Source: Terriglobia bacterium
GTDB lineage: Bacteria > Acidobacteriota > Terriglobia > Terriglobales > Acidobacteriaceae
Direction: 5' to 3'
Length of the DNA stretch: 64,000 nt
NCBI GenBank assembly: GCA_020072815.1
Contig: JAIQGE010000001.1
Coordinates: 558,001-622,000 of the forward strand
The position numbers and the translations under genes were made by a program. The notes under the pieces were generated by a model. That model did not search any database and was not told the DNA's origin. It saw only the letters and a list, made by a program, of their open reading frames with translations. Below, piece after piece: positions 34,291 to 42,557 of the stretch (the stretch's first letter is position 1; every line of letters begins with the position of its first letter).

Positions 34291-36039
34291 CTACCCCACC
34301 ACATCCATCGGGCGCATCATTTCGTTGTCTTCATGCTCCAGGATATGGCAATGCCACACGAATTTGTATCTCTGCCCGGGGACCACGTGCGTTCCCGTAG
34401 GCAGGTCAAACTTCATGACGAGCTTGGTGACGTCGCCCGGAAAGGCCTTCACCACGTCTTTCGCAGCGAACTGCTCTTCAGGAGCCGGCGCCTGCGGCGG
34501 ACCGGTGAATACGATTTGCCCAGTGTTGTCGTAAGTCGTTTGGTCGAACGGCTGGCGGCTGAGAATCCGGAACTGCACCAGGTGAATGTGTTTCGGGTGT
34601 CCGTCACCGGTGTCATTGATCATGTTCCAGATCTCGGTGGATCCGGCTTTCGGATCTTCCGTGACCGGATCGTCCCAGTTCTTGTTGTCCAGCAGGCCGA
34701 TGATGGGGAAGCCGTCCGATGCGCGGTCCAACTCGGTCAGGACCACGTCGCGGGTGCGCGTGGCCGAATTCGGGTTGATGTCCATCGGGTCGGGATTCAA
34801 CACGAACGGAATGGTTGACGTGTCGCGCGACGACAGCGGCTTGGAAACACGGAACATCATGATCTCCGTGGGCACCACTTCACCGCCGCCCGGGAACGGG
34901 GCTGGGCCGTCGTTCTTGAGAACAAAGAACTGTCCACCTTTGCCGGTGAAGTCAATGATCACGTCAAAGCGCTCAGCCGGGGCGTGCAACAGCGTGGTCA
35001 GGGAAACGGGAGCCGGCAAGAGACCGCCGTCCGTGCCGATTACGTTGAACTTCGGGCCCGCCATGCCGTGCGCAGTGCCGTGTGCGTCGGTCTTTACAAT
35101 GCGCATGTTCAGGAAGCGCGCGTTGCTACCGTTGAGCATGCGGAAACGATAACGCCGCGGCTCCACGTCCAGTACCGGCCATGCCTTGCCGTTCACGCAC
35201 ATGGTGTCGCCGAAGAATTCGGGGATCCAGAACTGGTGCGTGCCGTCAAGGGCGACGGGATAGAGGAGAGTTCCATCCGGGTTGAACAAGCGGTCTTGCA
35301 TGATCAGTGGAATTTCAAACTGGCCTTTGGGCAGATTGAGCGAGTCTTCCACCGCGTCGCGAATGATGTAAGCGCCGGCCAGTCCCATGATCATGTTCAA
35401 TCGGGTGATGCCCAGGGTGTGATCGTGATACCAGAGCAGGGTAGATTGCTGGTCGTTGGGGTAAACGAAGGCGTCCGGGTTGAACAGGACTGGGCCAGTC
35501 ACTCCGTCCGGTGAAATCCAAGCTTCGGGATAGCCGTCGCTCTCAGGAAGGATCTTGGCGCCGTGCAGGTGGACAACGTTGCGCACCTGCGGCTTGTCCG
35601 CTTCCGAACCGTGAAGTGTAAAATCCACCGGTAACGGATGCGTGGTCGGCAAAGCATCATTGTGATACTTGATCTTTACCGGCGTGCCCCGGCGTACTTC
35701 CATCGTCGGTCCAGGCCAGATGCCGTTGTAGCCCCAGATCGGCGTGGCGGGAAGATCGCGGTGGATTTTTTGCAAAGCAGGCAACATTCGAATGTGCGTC
35801 ACGCCGGTTGCCGAAGGATGAATCACCGGCATGATCGGCAGTTGGTCAACAAACTGCGCAAGGGTGCCGGCAGCAGTTTTCAGCTGTCCCAGCGGATGGG
35901 AAACGTGACCATGGAAAGTCACTCCGCCGGGCACGGGGACCCGCGTGTTGGGAGTTTGGGCTGATGCAACTTTGGGCAGTACCAGACCTGCGCCCGCCAT
36001 CGCCCCAAGTTTGAGGATATCGCGTCGACTCTTTTTCAT
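34291..36039 (-). CDS. Tat-exported multicopper oxidase (CotA/bilirubin oxidase-like)
   Basis: The 582-residue protein begins MKKSRRDILKLGAMAGAGLV, a twin-arginine signal, so it is exported folded. Three cupredoxin domains follow with all copper ligands visible: VVHLHGA, LLWYHDHTLG, GHPKHIHLVQF and KFVWHCHILEHEDNEMMRPM. The last provides the type 1 Cys-His and an axial Met. The TWGYNGxWPGPTxEVRRG-type N-terminal segment and the LPVDFTLHG spacing are like CotA laccases and bilirubin oxidases. It oxidises phenols, bilirubin-like pigments or metals with O2. The ATG at 36039 with AGGAG upstream is preferred over a longer frame from 36081. Confidence 0.93.
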   Translation of the reverse strand: MKKSRRDILKLGAMAGAGLVLPKVASAQTPNTRVPVPGGVTFHGHVSHPLGQLKTAAGTLAQFVDQLPIMPVIHPSATGVTHIRMLPALQKIHRDLPATPIWGYNGIWPGPTMEVRRGTPVKIKYHNDALPTTHPLPVDFTLHGSEADKPQVRNVVHLHGAKILPESDGYPEAWISPDGVTGPVLFNPDAFVYPNDQQSTLLWYHDHTLGITRLNMIMGLAGAYIIRDAVEDSLNLPKGQFEIPLIMQDRLFNPDGTLLYPVALDGTHQFWIPEFFGDTMCVNGKAWPVLDVEPRRYRFRMLNGSNARFLNMRIVKTDAHGTAHGMAGPKFNVIGTDGGLLPAPVSLTTLLHAPAERFDVIIDFTGKGGQFFVLKNDGPAPFPGGGEVVPTEIMMFRVSKPLSSRDTSTIPFVLNPDPMDINPNSATRTRDVVLTELDRASDGFPIIGLLDNKNWDDPVTEDPKAGSTEIWNMINDTGDGHPKHIHLVQFRILSRQPFDQTTYDNTGQIVFTGPPQAPAPEEQFAAKDVVKAFPGDVTKLVMKFDLPTGTHVVPGQRYKFVWHCHILEHEDNEMMRPMDVVG

Positions 36040-36582
36040 GTTTGTGAGAGCTCCTGAGAGGGGACACTTCAGGCGCGACAAGGCATGGGCGGTTGTCCGC
36101 TTGTGGATGGATCCGTCGTCTGCTTTGTCAGCGCTCGGAGGTCGCGCTTGCTTGTCATTGACGGCCTAAGTGGTTCCGGAAGAGGCCGCTAACGCGAATA
36201 CAAAGTAGCCGAAAAAACAGAGGTAAATCCATAAAATTAGAAAATTTAATGTTTCTTTGGTACCTAATATTGGCAGGTCTTGCCAAAGCTAATGCCAGCT
36301 GCAAGAAACAGTTACATTCTGAAGACAGCAATTGCCGACGCGCTTTAAGTTACTTCAGGACGTGCATATTCGTGACATCAATCTAATAAAGCCTGCGTTC
36401 TCAACGTTCTTAATAGTTACGAAGAGACCCGGATCTCGCCGGGACGCCAAGCAATATTTTGTTAAGTTATTTATTATCTTGCAGTTAACTCCATCTTCAA
36501 ATTAATTACCGCCACCTCCGCACCGTTTTCTCCGAACTGGTCACTATTTCAGCAGAAGAAACATGAAAGGCGGCACGCCGGG
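36040..36582. other. AT-rich intergenic region upstream of the ECF/CHAT locus 1
   Basis: 543 bases without a supported gene. From about 36200 to 36520 the base composition falls well below that of the flanks. TGGCAGGTCTTGCCA near 36270 is a short palindrome. An 11-codon frame (MKGGTPGWREP) starts at 36563, overlapping the next gene in another frame. Confidence 0.5.
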
Positions 36583-37614
36583 ATGGAGAGAGCCTTGACC
36601 GACAGACAGCCAAAACTGAGCGCACGATCCGGCATGTCGAGGAAGGCCATCCCCGAGCAGACCAGGGCTGGGACAGACAGGCGGACTGCGGAGGCGATCG
36701 CTTTGGGCGTGCAATTCATCCTGGCCCAGCAGCAAGAACATCGTTGGATGGAGTTGCAGGGGCGGAACGGAGTTCCCGATCGCTGGGTAACCGCTTACGT
36801 GTTGGCCCGCCTGGGAGATTTGCCGGCGAGCTGTTTCCGCTCGTCTCAGCAACAGCAGATTGTCTTGGCGCTGGAATGGATTCTGCAAGCGCGAAGCGAA
36901 GGCGTCTGGAGCAGCGCCGCTGGCGCACCCGCTGACGCGGAATCCACAGCGTGGGCCGTCATCTCTTTGCGCCAGCATGGTCGCACCGTGTCCCGCTCGG
37001 TCCTGGACTGGCTGCAGCGCTGCCGTTGCGCGGGTGGCGGGTTCGCCGTCCGTCCTAGAACAGAGCTGGAAAGTTCGGACGTGGAAGGCTGTGACTGCGC
37101 GACTCGTCCGGCAACCACCGCGCTGGCCGTCAAAGCGCTCGGGGACCTTGACTCCTCAACCGAAGACTATCTGGCTTCGCATTTGACCATGCCCGCCACG
37201 GCGCAGGCGGGCAACAGTTCTGACCGTTTTTATATCTGTTCGGAAATCCTGGATTGTGATGCGGCGCTGGCGCCGTGGTCGCGGCTGAATAGAGTTTGCC
37301 AGCTGACGGCGCTGGAGAACCCGGAAACTTCGTTCGATGTTGCTCTGCTGCTCCGCTGCTTGTCGCGGCTCCGCATGCGCAGGGCGCGGTCCGTTGCCGA
37401 CAGCTTGCTTGCCCGGCAACGCCAGGACGGATCCTGGCCCGGCACTCCAGTTTTAGGACCGGCTTTGCACGGAGTCCGGTCCGCCCATCAAGCGGTAGTG
37501 GACCAGTCTGGTCTGCTGGCAACAGCGACGGCGGTTTCCGCACTGATGCTGGGTGAAGGCCAGCCTGGGCTGTTTTTCGGCTCGGATCTGCCACGTCCCC
37601 GGAGGCTGTTTTGA
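36583..37614 (+). CDS. Prenyltransferase/squalene-oxidase-like alpha-toroid protein
   Basis: The 343-residue protein is built from repeats of the terpenoid-cyclase alpha/alpha toroid: ALEWILQARSEGVWSS, DAESTAWAVISLRQHG, CATRPATTALAVKALG, and a QW-like element, LLARQRQDGSWPG. It is about half the length of squalene-hopene cyclase and lacks the DxDD protonation motif, so cyclase activity is unlikely. No signal peptide or membrane segment is visible. Eight cysteines are scattered through it. It lies just upstream of an ECF sigma, anti-sigma and CHAT set and may belong to that module. The ATG at 36583 has AAGGCGG upstream; M18 is a later option. Confidence 0.65.
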   Translation: MERALTDRQPKLSARSGMSRKAIPEQTRAGTDRRTAEAIALGVQFILAQQQEHRWMELQGRNGVPDRWVTAYVLARLGDLPASCFRSSQQQQIVLALEWILQARSEGVWSSAAGAPADAESTAWAVISLRQHGRTVSRSVLDWLQRCRCAGGGFAVRPRTELESSDVEGCDCATRPATTALAVKALGDLDSSTEDYLASHLTMPATAQAGNSSDRFYICSEILDCDAALAPWSRLNRVCQLTALENPETSFDVALLLRCLSRLRMRRARSVADSLLARQRQDGSWPGTPVLGPALHGVRSAHQAVVDQSGLLATATAVSALMLGEGQPGLFFGSDLPRPRRLF

Positions 37615-37798
37615 GCGATAGGTAGCTAAGAGTTGTGAGGTGATTTTGATAGGCGCACTGGCAGGAACGAAAGAATCGCGGCAGGGCCGGCAAAAGCTGC
37701 TCCAGCCAAAGGTTCCTTGTGTCTTGCCCAGCGGGCCGGAACGTAAACATGTACGCTCGAAGCGTGAAGTATACTGGTCGCCTACAAGTACAAGACCA

Positions 37799-38386
37799 GT
37801 GGAATTCTTCACCTTTGACGCGGACTACCTCCGGCGGCTTGAGGCCCAGGACCCGGCCACGGAAAATCACTTCGTCGCCTACTTTACGAGCAGATTATTG
37901 CGGCCGAAGTTTGGCAGTCGCGGAGTTCAGGCCGACCAGATTGGCGACTTGGTGCAGGAGACGCTGAAGCGTGCCATTGCGAACATTCGCGGGGGAACGG
38001 GGGTCCGTCATCCGGAGGCGCTCGGCGGCTTTGTCAGCAAGATCGGCGACAACGTCTATCACGAGTACCGGCGTGATGCCCTGCGGCATCTGCATGAGGA
38101 TGTGGACGGGATCGAGATTCCCGCAAAGTATCTTGGACCGGAAGGGCTCTTGCTGCAAAAAGAAACCAAGACGGCAGTGCATGAAATGCTGGAAAAGCTT
38201 TCGCCTCGCGACCGGGGCATCCTGCGCGGGCTTTTTCTGGACGAGAAGGACAAAGACACGATCTGCGAAGAGTTCGGGGTGGACAGGGACTATTTACGCG
38301 GCCTGGTCCGCCGGGCCAAGCAGAAAGCGCGGAAGTACTTGGTTGATGGTAATGCAAAACCGGCGGATGACCACGACGATGAATAG
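37799..38386 (+). CDS. ECF-type RNA polymerase sigma factor (CHAT locus 1)
   Basis: The protein aligns with the ECF sigma at 45634-46374: FTFDADYLRRLEAQDPATENHFVAYF against HQFDASYISKLGARDSEVEAHFAWYF. Region 2 contains DQIGDLVQETLKRAIANIRGG and region 4 contains LEKLSPRDRGILRGLFLDEKDKDTICEEFGVDRDYLRGLVRRAKQKARK. It should direct polymerase to a small regulon and is probably held by the anti-sigma encoded next. The frame is open back to a GTG at 37640, but that part has no similarity. The GTG at 37799 fits the alignment, though it lacks a clear ribosome binding site. A TATACT at 37770 could drive this shorter form. Confidence 0.85.
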   Translation: MEFFTFDADYLRRLEAQDPATENHFVAYFTSRLLRPKFGSRGVQADQIGDLVQETLKRAIANIRGGTGVRHPEALGGFVSKIGDNVYHEYRRDALRHLHEDVDGIEIPAKYLGPEGLLLQKETKTAVHEMLEKLSPRDRGILRGLFLDEKDKDTICEEFGVDRDYLRGLVRRAKQKARKYLVDGNAKPADDHDDE

Positions 38387-38404
38387 ATTGGAACGAGGAT
38401 CTGT

Positions 38405-39079
38405 ATGGAAACCAACGCAATGAACCATAATCACGCAATTAAAACGCAAGCATCTGTGCGCTATTTGCTGAAGGAAATGCGCGACGAAGAGTGCAGCGCT
38501 TTTGAGGAGCACTATATCGGCTGCCGGGAATGCTCTGATGAGGTGAAATTTGGCTTTGACGTCGCCGCTGCTATCCGCGAATCGGCCATGACCGCAGTCG
38601 TGCCCTTGCCGCGCCCTGGCTTGCTGGCCCGCATCATGGCCAGCTTCCGCCAGCCGGCCTTCGCCAGCGCGTTCGCCTTGCTGCTGCTCACCGGGAGCTG
38701 GAGCTCATATCAGAGAACTATGATCACGCAGCTGAAGGAACCCAAGCTCGAATTGCGTTCTACACTGGTAGGGAGTGTTCATGGAGCCGGCGATCCCAAC
38801 CTGATACTTGCGCCGAAGAACAGCATCTTGAGCTTGGCAGTGAGATACCAGCCGAAAGGAGAGTATGTCTCCTACCAAGCGCGGATCAGTGCAGTCTCAG
38901 GCAAGGTGCGGTACGTGGTGCCTTTGCCAGCAAGCCAAACGGGCGATATGGTTACCATCGCAGTGCTGGCTGAATCGTTAGGCGAGGGCCGTTATTCTAT
39001 GGTTGTTACCGGACGCACCAGTGACGGCGCCGTGAAAGAGGTAGGCGGGAGCGATTTCGAATTGCGGTTCATGAACTAA
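38405..39079 (+). CDS. Zinc-finger anti-sigma factor, membrane-anchored (CHAT locus 1)
   Basis: The 224-residue protein has the anti-sigma zinc motif HYIGCREC (His36, Cys40, Cys43) in a short N-terminal helical domain. A single membrane helix lies at about 78-96 (AFASAFALLLLTGSWSSY). The periplasmic domain (about 100-224) is beta-rich, with YVSYQARISAVSGKVRYVVPLP. It should bind the sigma factor encoded 18 bases upstream and release it on an extracytoplasmic signal. GAGG precedes the ATG. Confidence 0.83.
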   Translation: METNAMNHNHAIKTQASVRYLLKEMRDEECSAFEEHYIGCRECSDEVKFGFDVAAAIRESAMTAVVPLPRPGLLARIMASFRQPAFASAFALLLLTGSWSSYQRTMITQLKEPKLELRSTLVGSVHGAGDPNLILAPKNSILSLAVRYQPKGEYVSYQARISAVSGKVRYVVPLPASQTGDMVTIAVLAESLGEGRYSMVVTGRTSDGAVKEVGGSDFELRFMN

Positions 39080-39271
39080 CTGCACCTTACTCTGTCCCCT
39101 CCGCCGCATCCGCCCGCAACTTGTCTCCCCCAGGCGCTATCTCGTGCCACGATGAAGGTAGTACAATCGGTTTCATTCAGTTGGCTGAAGCAGTTGGCTG
39201 GCTTTAGCCTTGCACCATATCGGTGTCCCGATGGGTGTTCTTTATTGCCCCAGCTCATTGGAGAACAAACT

Positions 39272-40135
39272 ATGACTTGCTCGCGCCACCATTCACAATA
39301 TGTATACCATGCTTCGGCATTCGCTTTGGCCGCAGAATTTGAAAGGCCCAAGCAACATAGCCTGCCGCCGCAAGCTTCCACCGTCCTCGCCGGCCACGGA
39401 GGACACGGATCCAACAACCATCCTGGCTTGAAAGTAGATGGATTAGTTTCTTTCGAGAGAGCTTACTCTGAAGTAGGCGGAAGCTACGATGACTGCCACA
39501 ATATTCATACCACTCACGCCTGGTCGGTCCTGGAAGGCGTAAATGTCGCGGACATGCTTACCGCGGACCGTGTGGTCTCCCGCATGGCGGTATATTGTCC
39601 AGCCGACGATAGCGGCGAGGCCAGCTTCGACATCACCGGCAGCTACTTTGAGAACCTGCGCATCGCCGGGCACCAGATCGATGTAGAATTGGACACAAAA
39701 CTGTTTCACGATAACGATACTTACTCAAAACTTATCAAGTCGCACCAGGGCGGGAAGAAAGATCAATGGCTCTTGGGTAGCTGCCTGTGCGACGAGAGCC
39801 CTGCCGAGCGGAAGAGGATTGAAGACGAATACCATGCCCTGCGCGGCATGACCAAGATGGTGCAGGAATGGAAGAAACCTGGAAAGAGACCGGCCGACCT
39901 GGGGCGCTACAGGCTCTCCGCGGCCAACCATCTCGACCTGGCCGACCTCAACAAGACCACCGAGCTCGAAGGCTACGGGTCAATCATCTGCATCCCCAAG
40001 TTTGGCGTGATCCGACTGGCGGAGATGACCGTGACCCGTCATTCCCGTACTCTAACCATGTTTCGTGTGCAAATGTGCTCATCCGGCTACGGAGGCGGCA
40101 CGGGACCTACCTCGTCAGGCAGCGGGCCCGGTTAA
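39272..40135 (+). CDS. Unknown protein between anti-sigma and CHAT genes (locus 1)
   Basis: Not recognised. The 287-residue soluble protein starts MTCSRHHSQYVYHASAFALA (ATG with GGAG 9 bases upstream; an upstream ATG at 39152 is less likely). It has a His/Gly stretch (AGHGGHGSNNHPG) and a conserved-looking domain with GGSYDDCHNIHTTHAWSVLE and IAGHQIDVELDTKLF. It has a Gly/Ser-rich tail, no signal peptide or membrane helix. Its 3' end overlaps the start of the CHAT lipoprotein by 61 bases, which argues for coupled expression and a role as partner, substrate or inhibitor of the CHAT protease. That role is inference. Confidence 0.75.
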   Translation: MTCSRHHSQYVYHASAFALAAEFERPKQHSLPPQASTVLAGHGGHGSNNHPGLKVDGLVSFERAYSEVGGSYDDCHNIHTTHAWSVLEGVNVADMLTADRVVSRMAVYCPADDSGEASFDITGSYFENLRIAGHQIDVELDTKLFHDNDTYSKLIKSHQGGKKDQWLLGSCLCDESPAERKRIEDEYHALRGMTKMVQEWKKPGKRPADLGRYRLSAANHLDLADLNKTTELEGYGSIICIPKFGVIRLAEMTVTRHSRTLTMFRVQMCSSGYGGGTGPTSSGSGPG

Positions 40136-42531
40136 GCTGCGCGCTTTTTGTTATCGCCTGCCTGCTCATTACCGGCTGCAATAGGCGAGCCTCCCTGGAA
40201 AAGCAGGCCCTGGAGGCCCGCCAGCAGTTTCAGCGTGGCTATGACGATCAAGCGCATAAATCTGCGCAAGACGGTATAGCCCGGTCCGCCAAGTATCCTG
40301 AGCTCAACTGGGATTTCCGTATTCTGTTGGCCCATGTTCTTTTGCGCCACGATAAAGCCTACGACGTTCTTCAACTCCTGCATGCTGAACCAGTTTCCGC
40401 GATACCGCCGCAAGCAGTATGGCCCCGGACGCTGGCCCTCGGCTCGGCATACTGCACGCTGCGCAAAGATCCGGAAGCCGACCAGAGTTTCGTGGAAGCC
40501 GTGCGGCTTGCGGGCGCTGACCAGGCCATGCGAGCCGAACTGGCCATGTACCAGGGCCAGTGCCAACTTGCCAGGCGGCGGGAGGATGACGCCGAGAAAC
40601 TCTTTCAGCAGACAATCCAGTCCAAGCATGCTAACGATTTCACCAGAGTGGAGGCCTTCTACTGGTTGGGGGTATGCGCGCTGCGCAAACACCAGAACGA
40701 GAAAGGTAAGGACTGGTTGGTACAGGCGCTGCAATCCAGCCGCGCCTTGCAAGCCGGCTATTTCGAAGAACGCGCTCTGGGAAGGCTTGGGTACGCCTAT
40801 ACGGAGTTGGGGCTCTTCGACAAAGCACTGGAGCAGTCCAAGGCCGCTGAAAAACTCGCCGTCACACTTCATCAGGTCGAAGACCAGGAAAAGTGGCAGC
40901 TGGATATTGGACGCGCCTACGAAAACATGGAGCAGTCGGGTATGGCGCGGGAGTACTACAAGAAAGCGCTCGAGGCAGCTCGGGCACTTGGCGACCAAAG
41001 TATCCAGGCAAAATGCTTGCACAATCTTGTGGGAATCGAACGAGGGTACGGAAACATCCAGCAGGCCGAGCAGTATCATCAGGAATCGAAAAAGCTCAAG
41101 CTCGAAGGCTTCGATCTCCGAGACTGGAATCTTGATGAGGCCTTCATCGCCTCCAAAAAACGCGATTCTCATGCCACCTCGCTTCTCCTTGCGCTGTTGC
41201 CCCAGGTCCGCGATAACCACCGGCTCGAATGGGCCGTTCAAGCTGAACTGGCCCGGATCTACGATCGCCAGGACCAGCCTGTTCAAGCCGACGAGTGGTT
41301 CCAGCGCAGCATCAAGAACATTGATATTGCAACCATGGGCGGCAACTGGCCAATCTTCAACGACTATGTCGCCTTTCTGGTGAGGCGAAATCATCCCGAA
41401 AGATCTCTGCAAGTCGCCCAACTCGCGCGCGCGCGCGCCTTGACGGAACAGCTCGGCGTAAAAGCGCACCGGGAAAATGCGCGTGCTTGGGTGGCACGGA
41501 TACAAACCATGCTGCGGGCCGAAAAGGCCGTGGTCCTGGCTTATTACGAAGCCGAGAATGAGGCCTTTGTGTGGGCCATTACGCCAAATCATCTGGAGGT
41601 AAAGAGGCTGGCAACGGACCAGAATGAGCTGGAAACGTTGGCCGCATCGTACGCGAAGGAGATCAAAGACCAGGCCGGCCTGGATGCCAGCCCGGCACAA
41701 ATGAAGCTCTACCAGATTCTGGTAAAGCCCGTTCGTGATTTCGTCCCGCCCGGGGCCCACGTGGTCCTGGTTGCGGACAGCGCCCTGTATCGGATGAACT
41801 TGGAGACTTTGATCTCCGATGATGGCCGCCCTCATTACTGGATTGACGATGTTGAAATCGAAAACGCCAGTTCGCTGGATTTGCTTCTGGCCGGTCAAGG
41901 CATACATCGCAAGGGACGCGGGCTCCTGCTGATCGGGGCGCCGGAGGAAGTTGATCCGCACTTTCCCAGGCCTCCCCATGCTGTGGAAGAGATGCGCAAC
42001 ATAGAGAAGCACTTCCCTGCCGCCGAGGTCAGAAGGCTTTCTGGAGGGGCGGCGGTTCCTGAAGCGTATCTGGATGGCCATCCGGGTCAATTCAAATACA
42101 TTGACTTTGCCACCCACGGGACCGCCGATCCTTCTGAGCCTCTGGACTCAGCTCTCATCCTTTCCCGGGGCGCGCATGGCGCTCACCAGCTCCTGGCACG
42201 GGACATTGTGAAGGACAATCTCAAGTTGCAGGCTGATCTTGTCACCATCTCGTCTTGCTACGGCGCGGGAACAGACCTGGGAGCGTCAGAAGGCCTGCTG
42301 GGCTTGCAGCGCGCGTTTCTGCGCGCCGGAGCGCACCAGGTAATCGCCGCACTGTGGAACATTGACGACGAGTCCAACCCAAGTGTGATGGACCGTCTGT
42401 ATGCTGGCTTGCACAGACACGAAACGGCTTCTCAAGCCCTGCGCGCCGCCAAACTCAAACTGGTCCACTCGGGTGATTACCACAGCGCCCCCTACTACTG
42501 GGCGCCTCTGCAGGTCTACACCGGCCGTTAG
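40075..42531 (+). CDS. TPR-CHAT protease, predicted lipoprotein (locus 1)
   Basis: CHAT proteins are caspase-like cysteine proteases. This one has a lipoprotein signal (LSCALFVIACLLITGC, lipobox Cys near residue 38), a TPR region (about 45-480) and a C-terminal CHAT domain (about 540-818). The catalytic dyad is visible: His681 in FATHGTADP and Cys728 in TISSCYGAG. The usual VIAALWNIDDES and YYWAPLQVYTG endings are present. The GTG at 40075 is chosen because it begins just before the signal peptide; the frame extends 69 codons upstream in overlap with the preceding gene. It is predicted to act in the periplasm, next to the anti-sigma's sensor domain. Confidence 0.88.
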   Translation: MLIRLRRRHGTYLVRQRARLSCALFVIACLLITGCNRRASLEKQALEARQQFQRGYDDQAHKSAQDGIARSAKYPELNWDFRILLAHVLLRHDKAYDVLQLLHAEPVSAIPPQAVWPRTLALGSAYCTLRKDPEADQSFVEAVRLAGADQAMRAELAMYQGQCQLARRREDDAEKLFQQTIQSKHANDFTRVEAFYWLGVCALRKHQNEKGKDWLVQALQSSRALQAGYFEERALGRLGYAYTELGLFDKALEQSKAAEKLAVTLHQVEDQEKWQLDIGRAYENMEQSGMAREYYKKALEAARALGDQSIQAKCLHNLVGIERGYGNIQQAEQYHQESKKLKLEGFDLRDWNLDEAFIASKKRDSHATSLLLALLPQVRDNHRLEWAVQAELARIYDRQDQPVQADEWFQRSIKNIDIATMGGNWPIFNDYVAFLVRRNHPERSLQVAQLARARALTEQLGVKAHRENARAWVARIQTMLRAEKAVVLAYYEAENEAFVWAITPNHLEVKRLATDQNELETLAASYAKEIKDQAGLDASPAQMKLYQILVKPVRDFVPPGAHVVLVADSALYRMNLETLISDDGRPHYWIDDVEIENASSLDLLLAGQGIHRKGRGLLLIGAPEEVDPHFPRPPHAVEEMRNIEKHFPAAEVRRLSGGAAVPEAYLDGHPGQFKYIDFATHGTADPSEPLDSALILSRGAHGAHQLLARDIVKDNLKLQADLVTISSCYGAGTDLGASEGLLGLQRAFLRAGAHQVIAALWNIDDESNPSVMDRLYAGLHRHETASQALRAAKLKLVHSGDYHSAPYYWAPLQVYTGR

Positions 42532-42557
42532 CTCAGGCTCAATCTCTTGCGATTTGC

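Noticed and set aside
40132-42117. Long minus-strand frame antisense to the CHAT lipoprotein
   Set aside because: The plus strand carries the TPR and CHAT motifs with the catalytic dyad; the antisense product has none.
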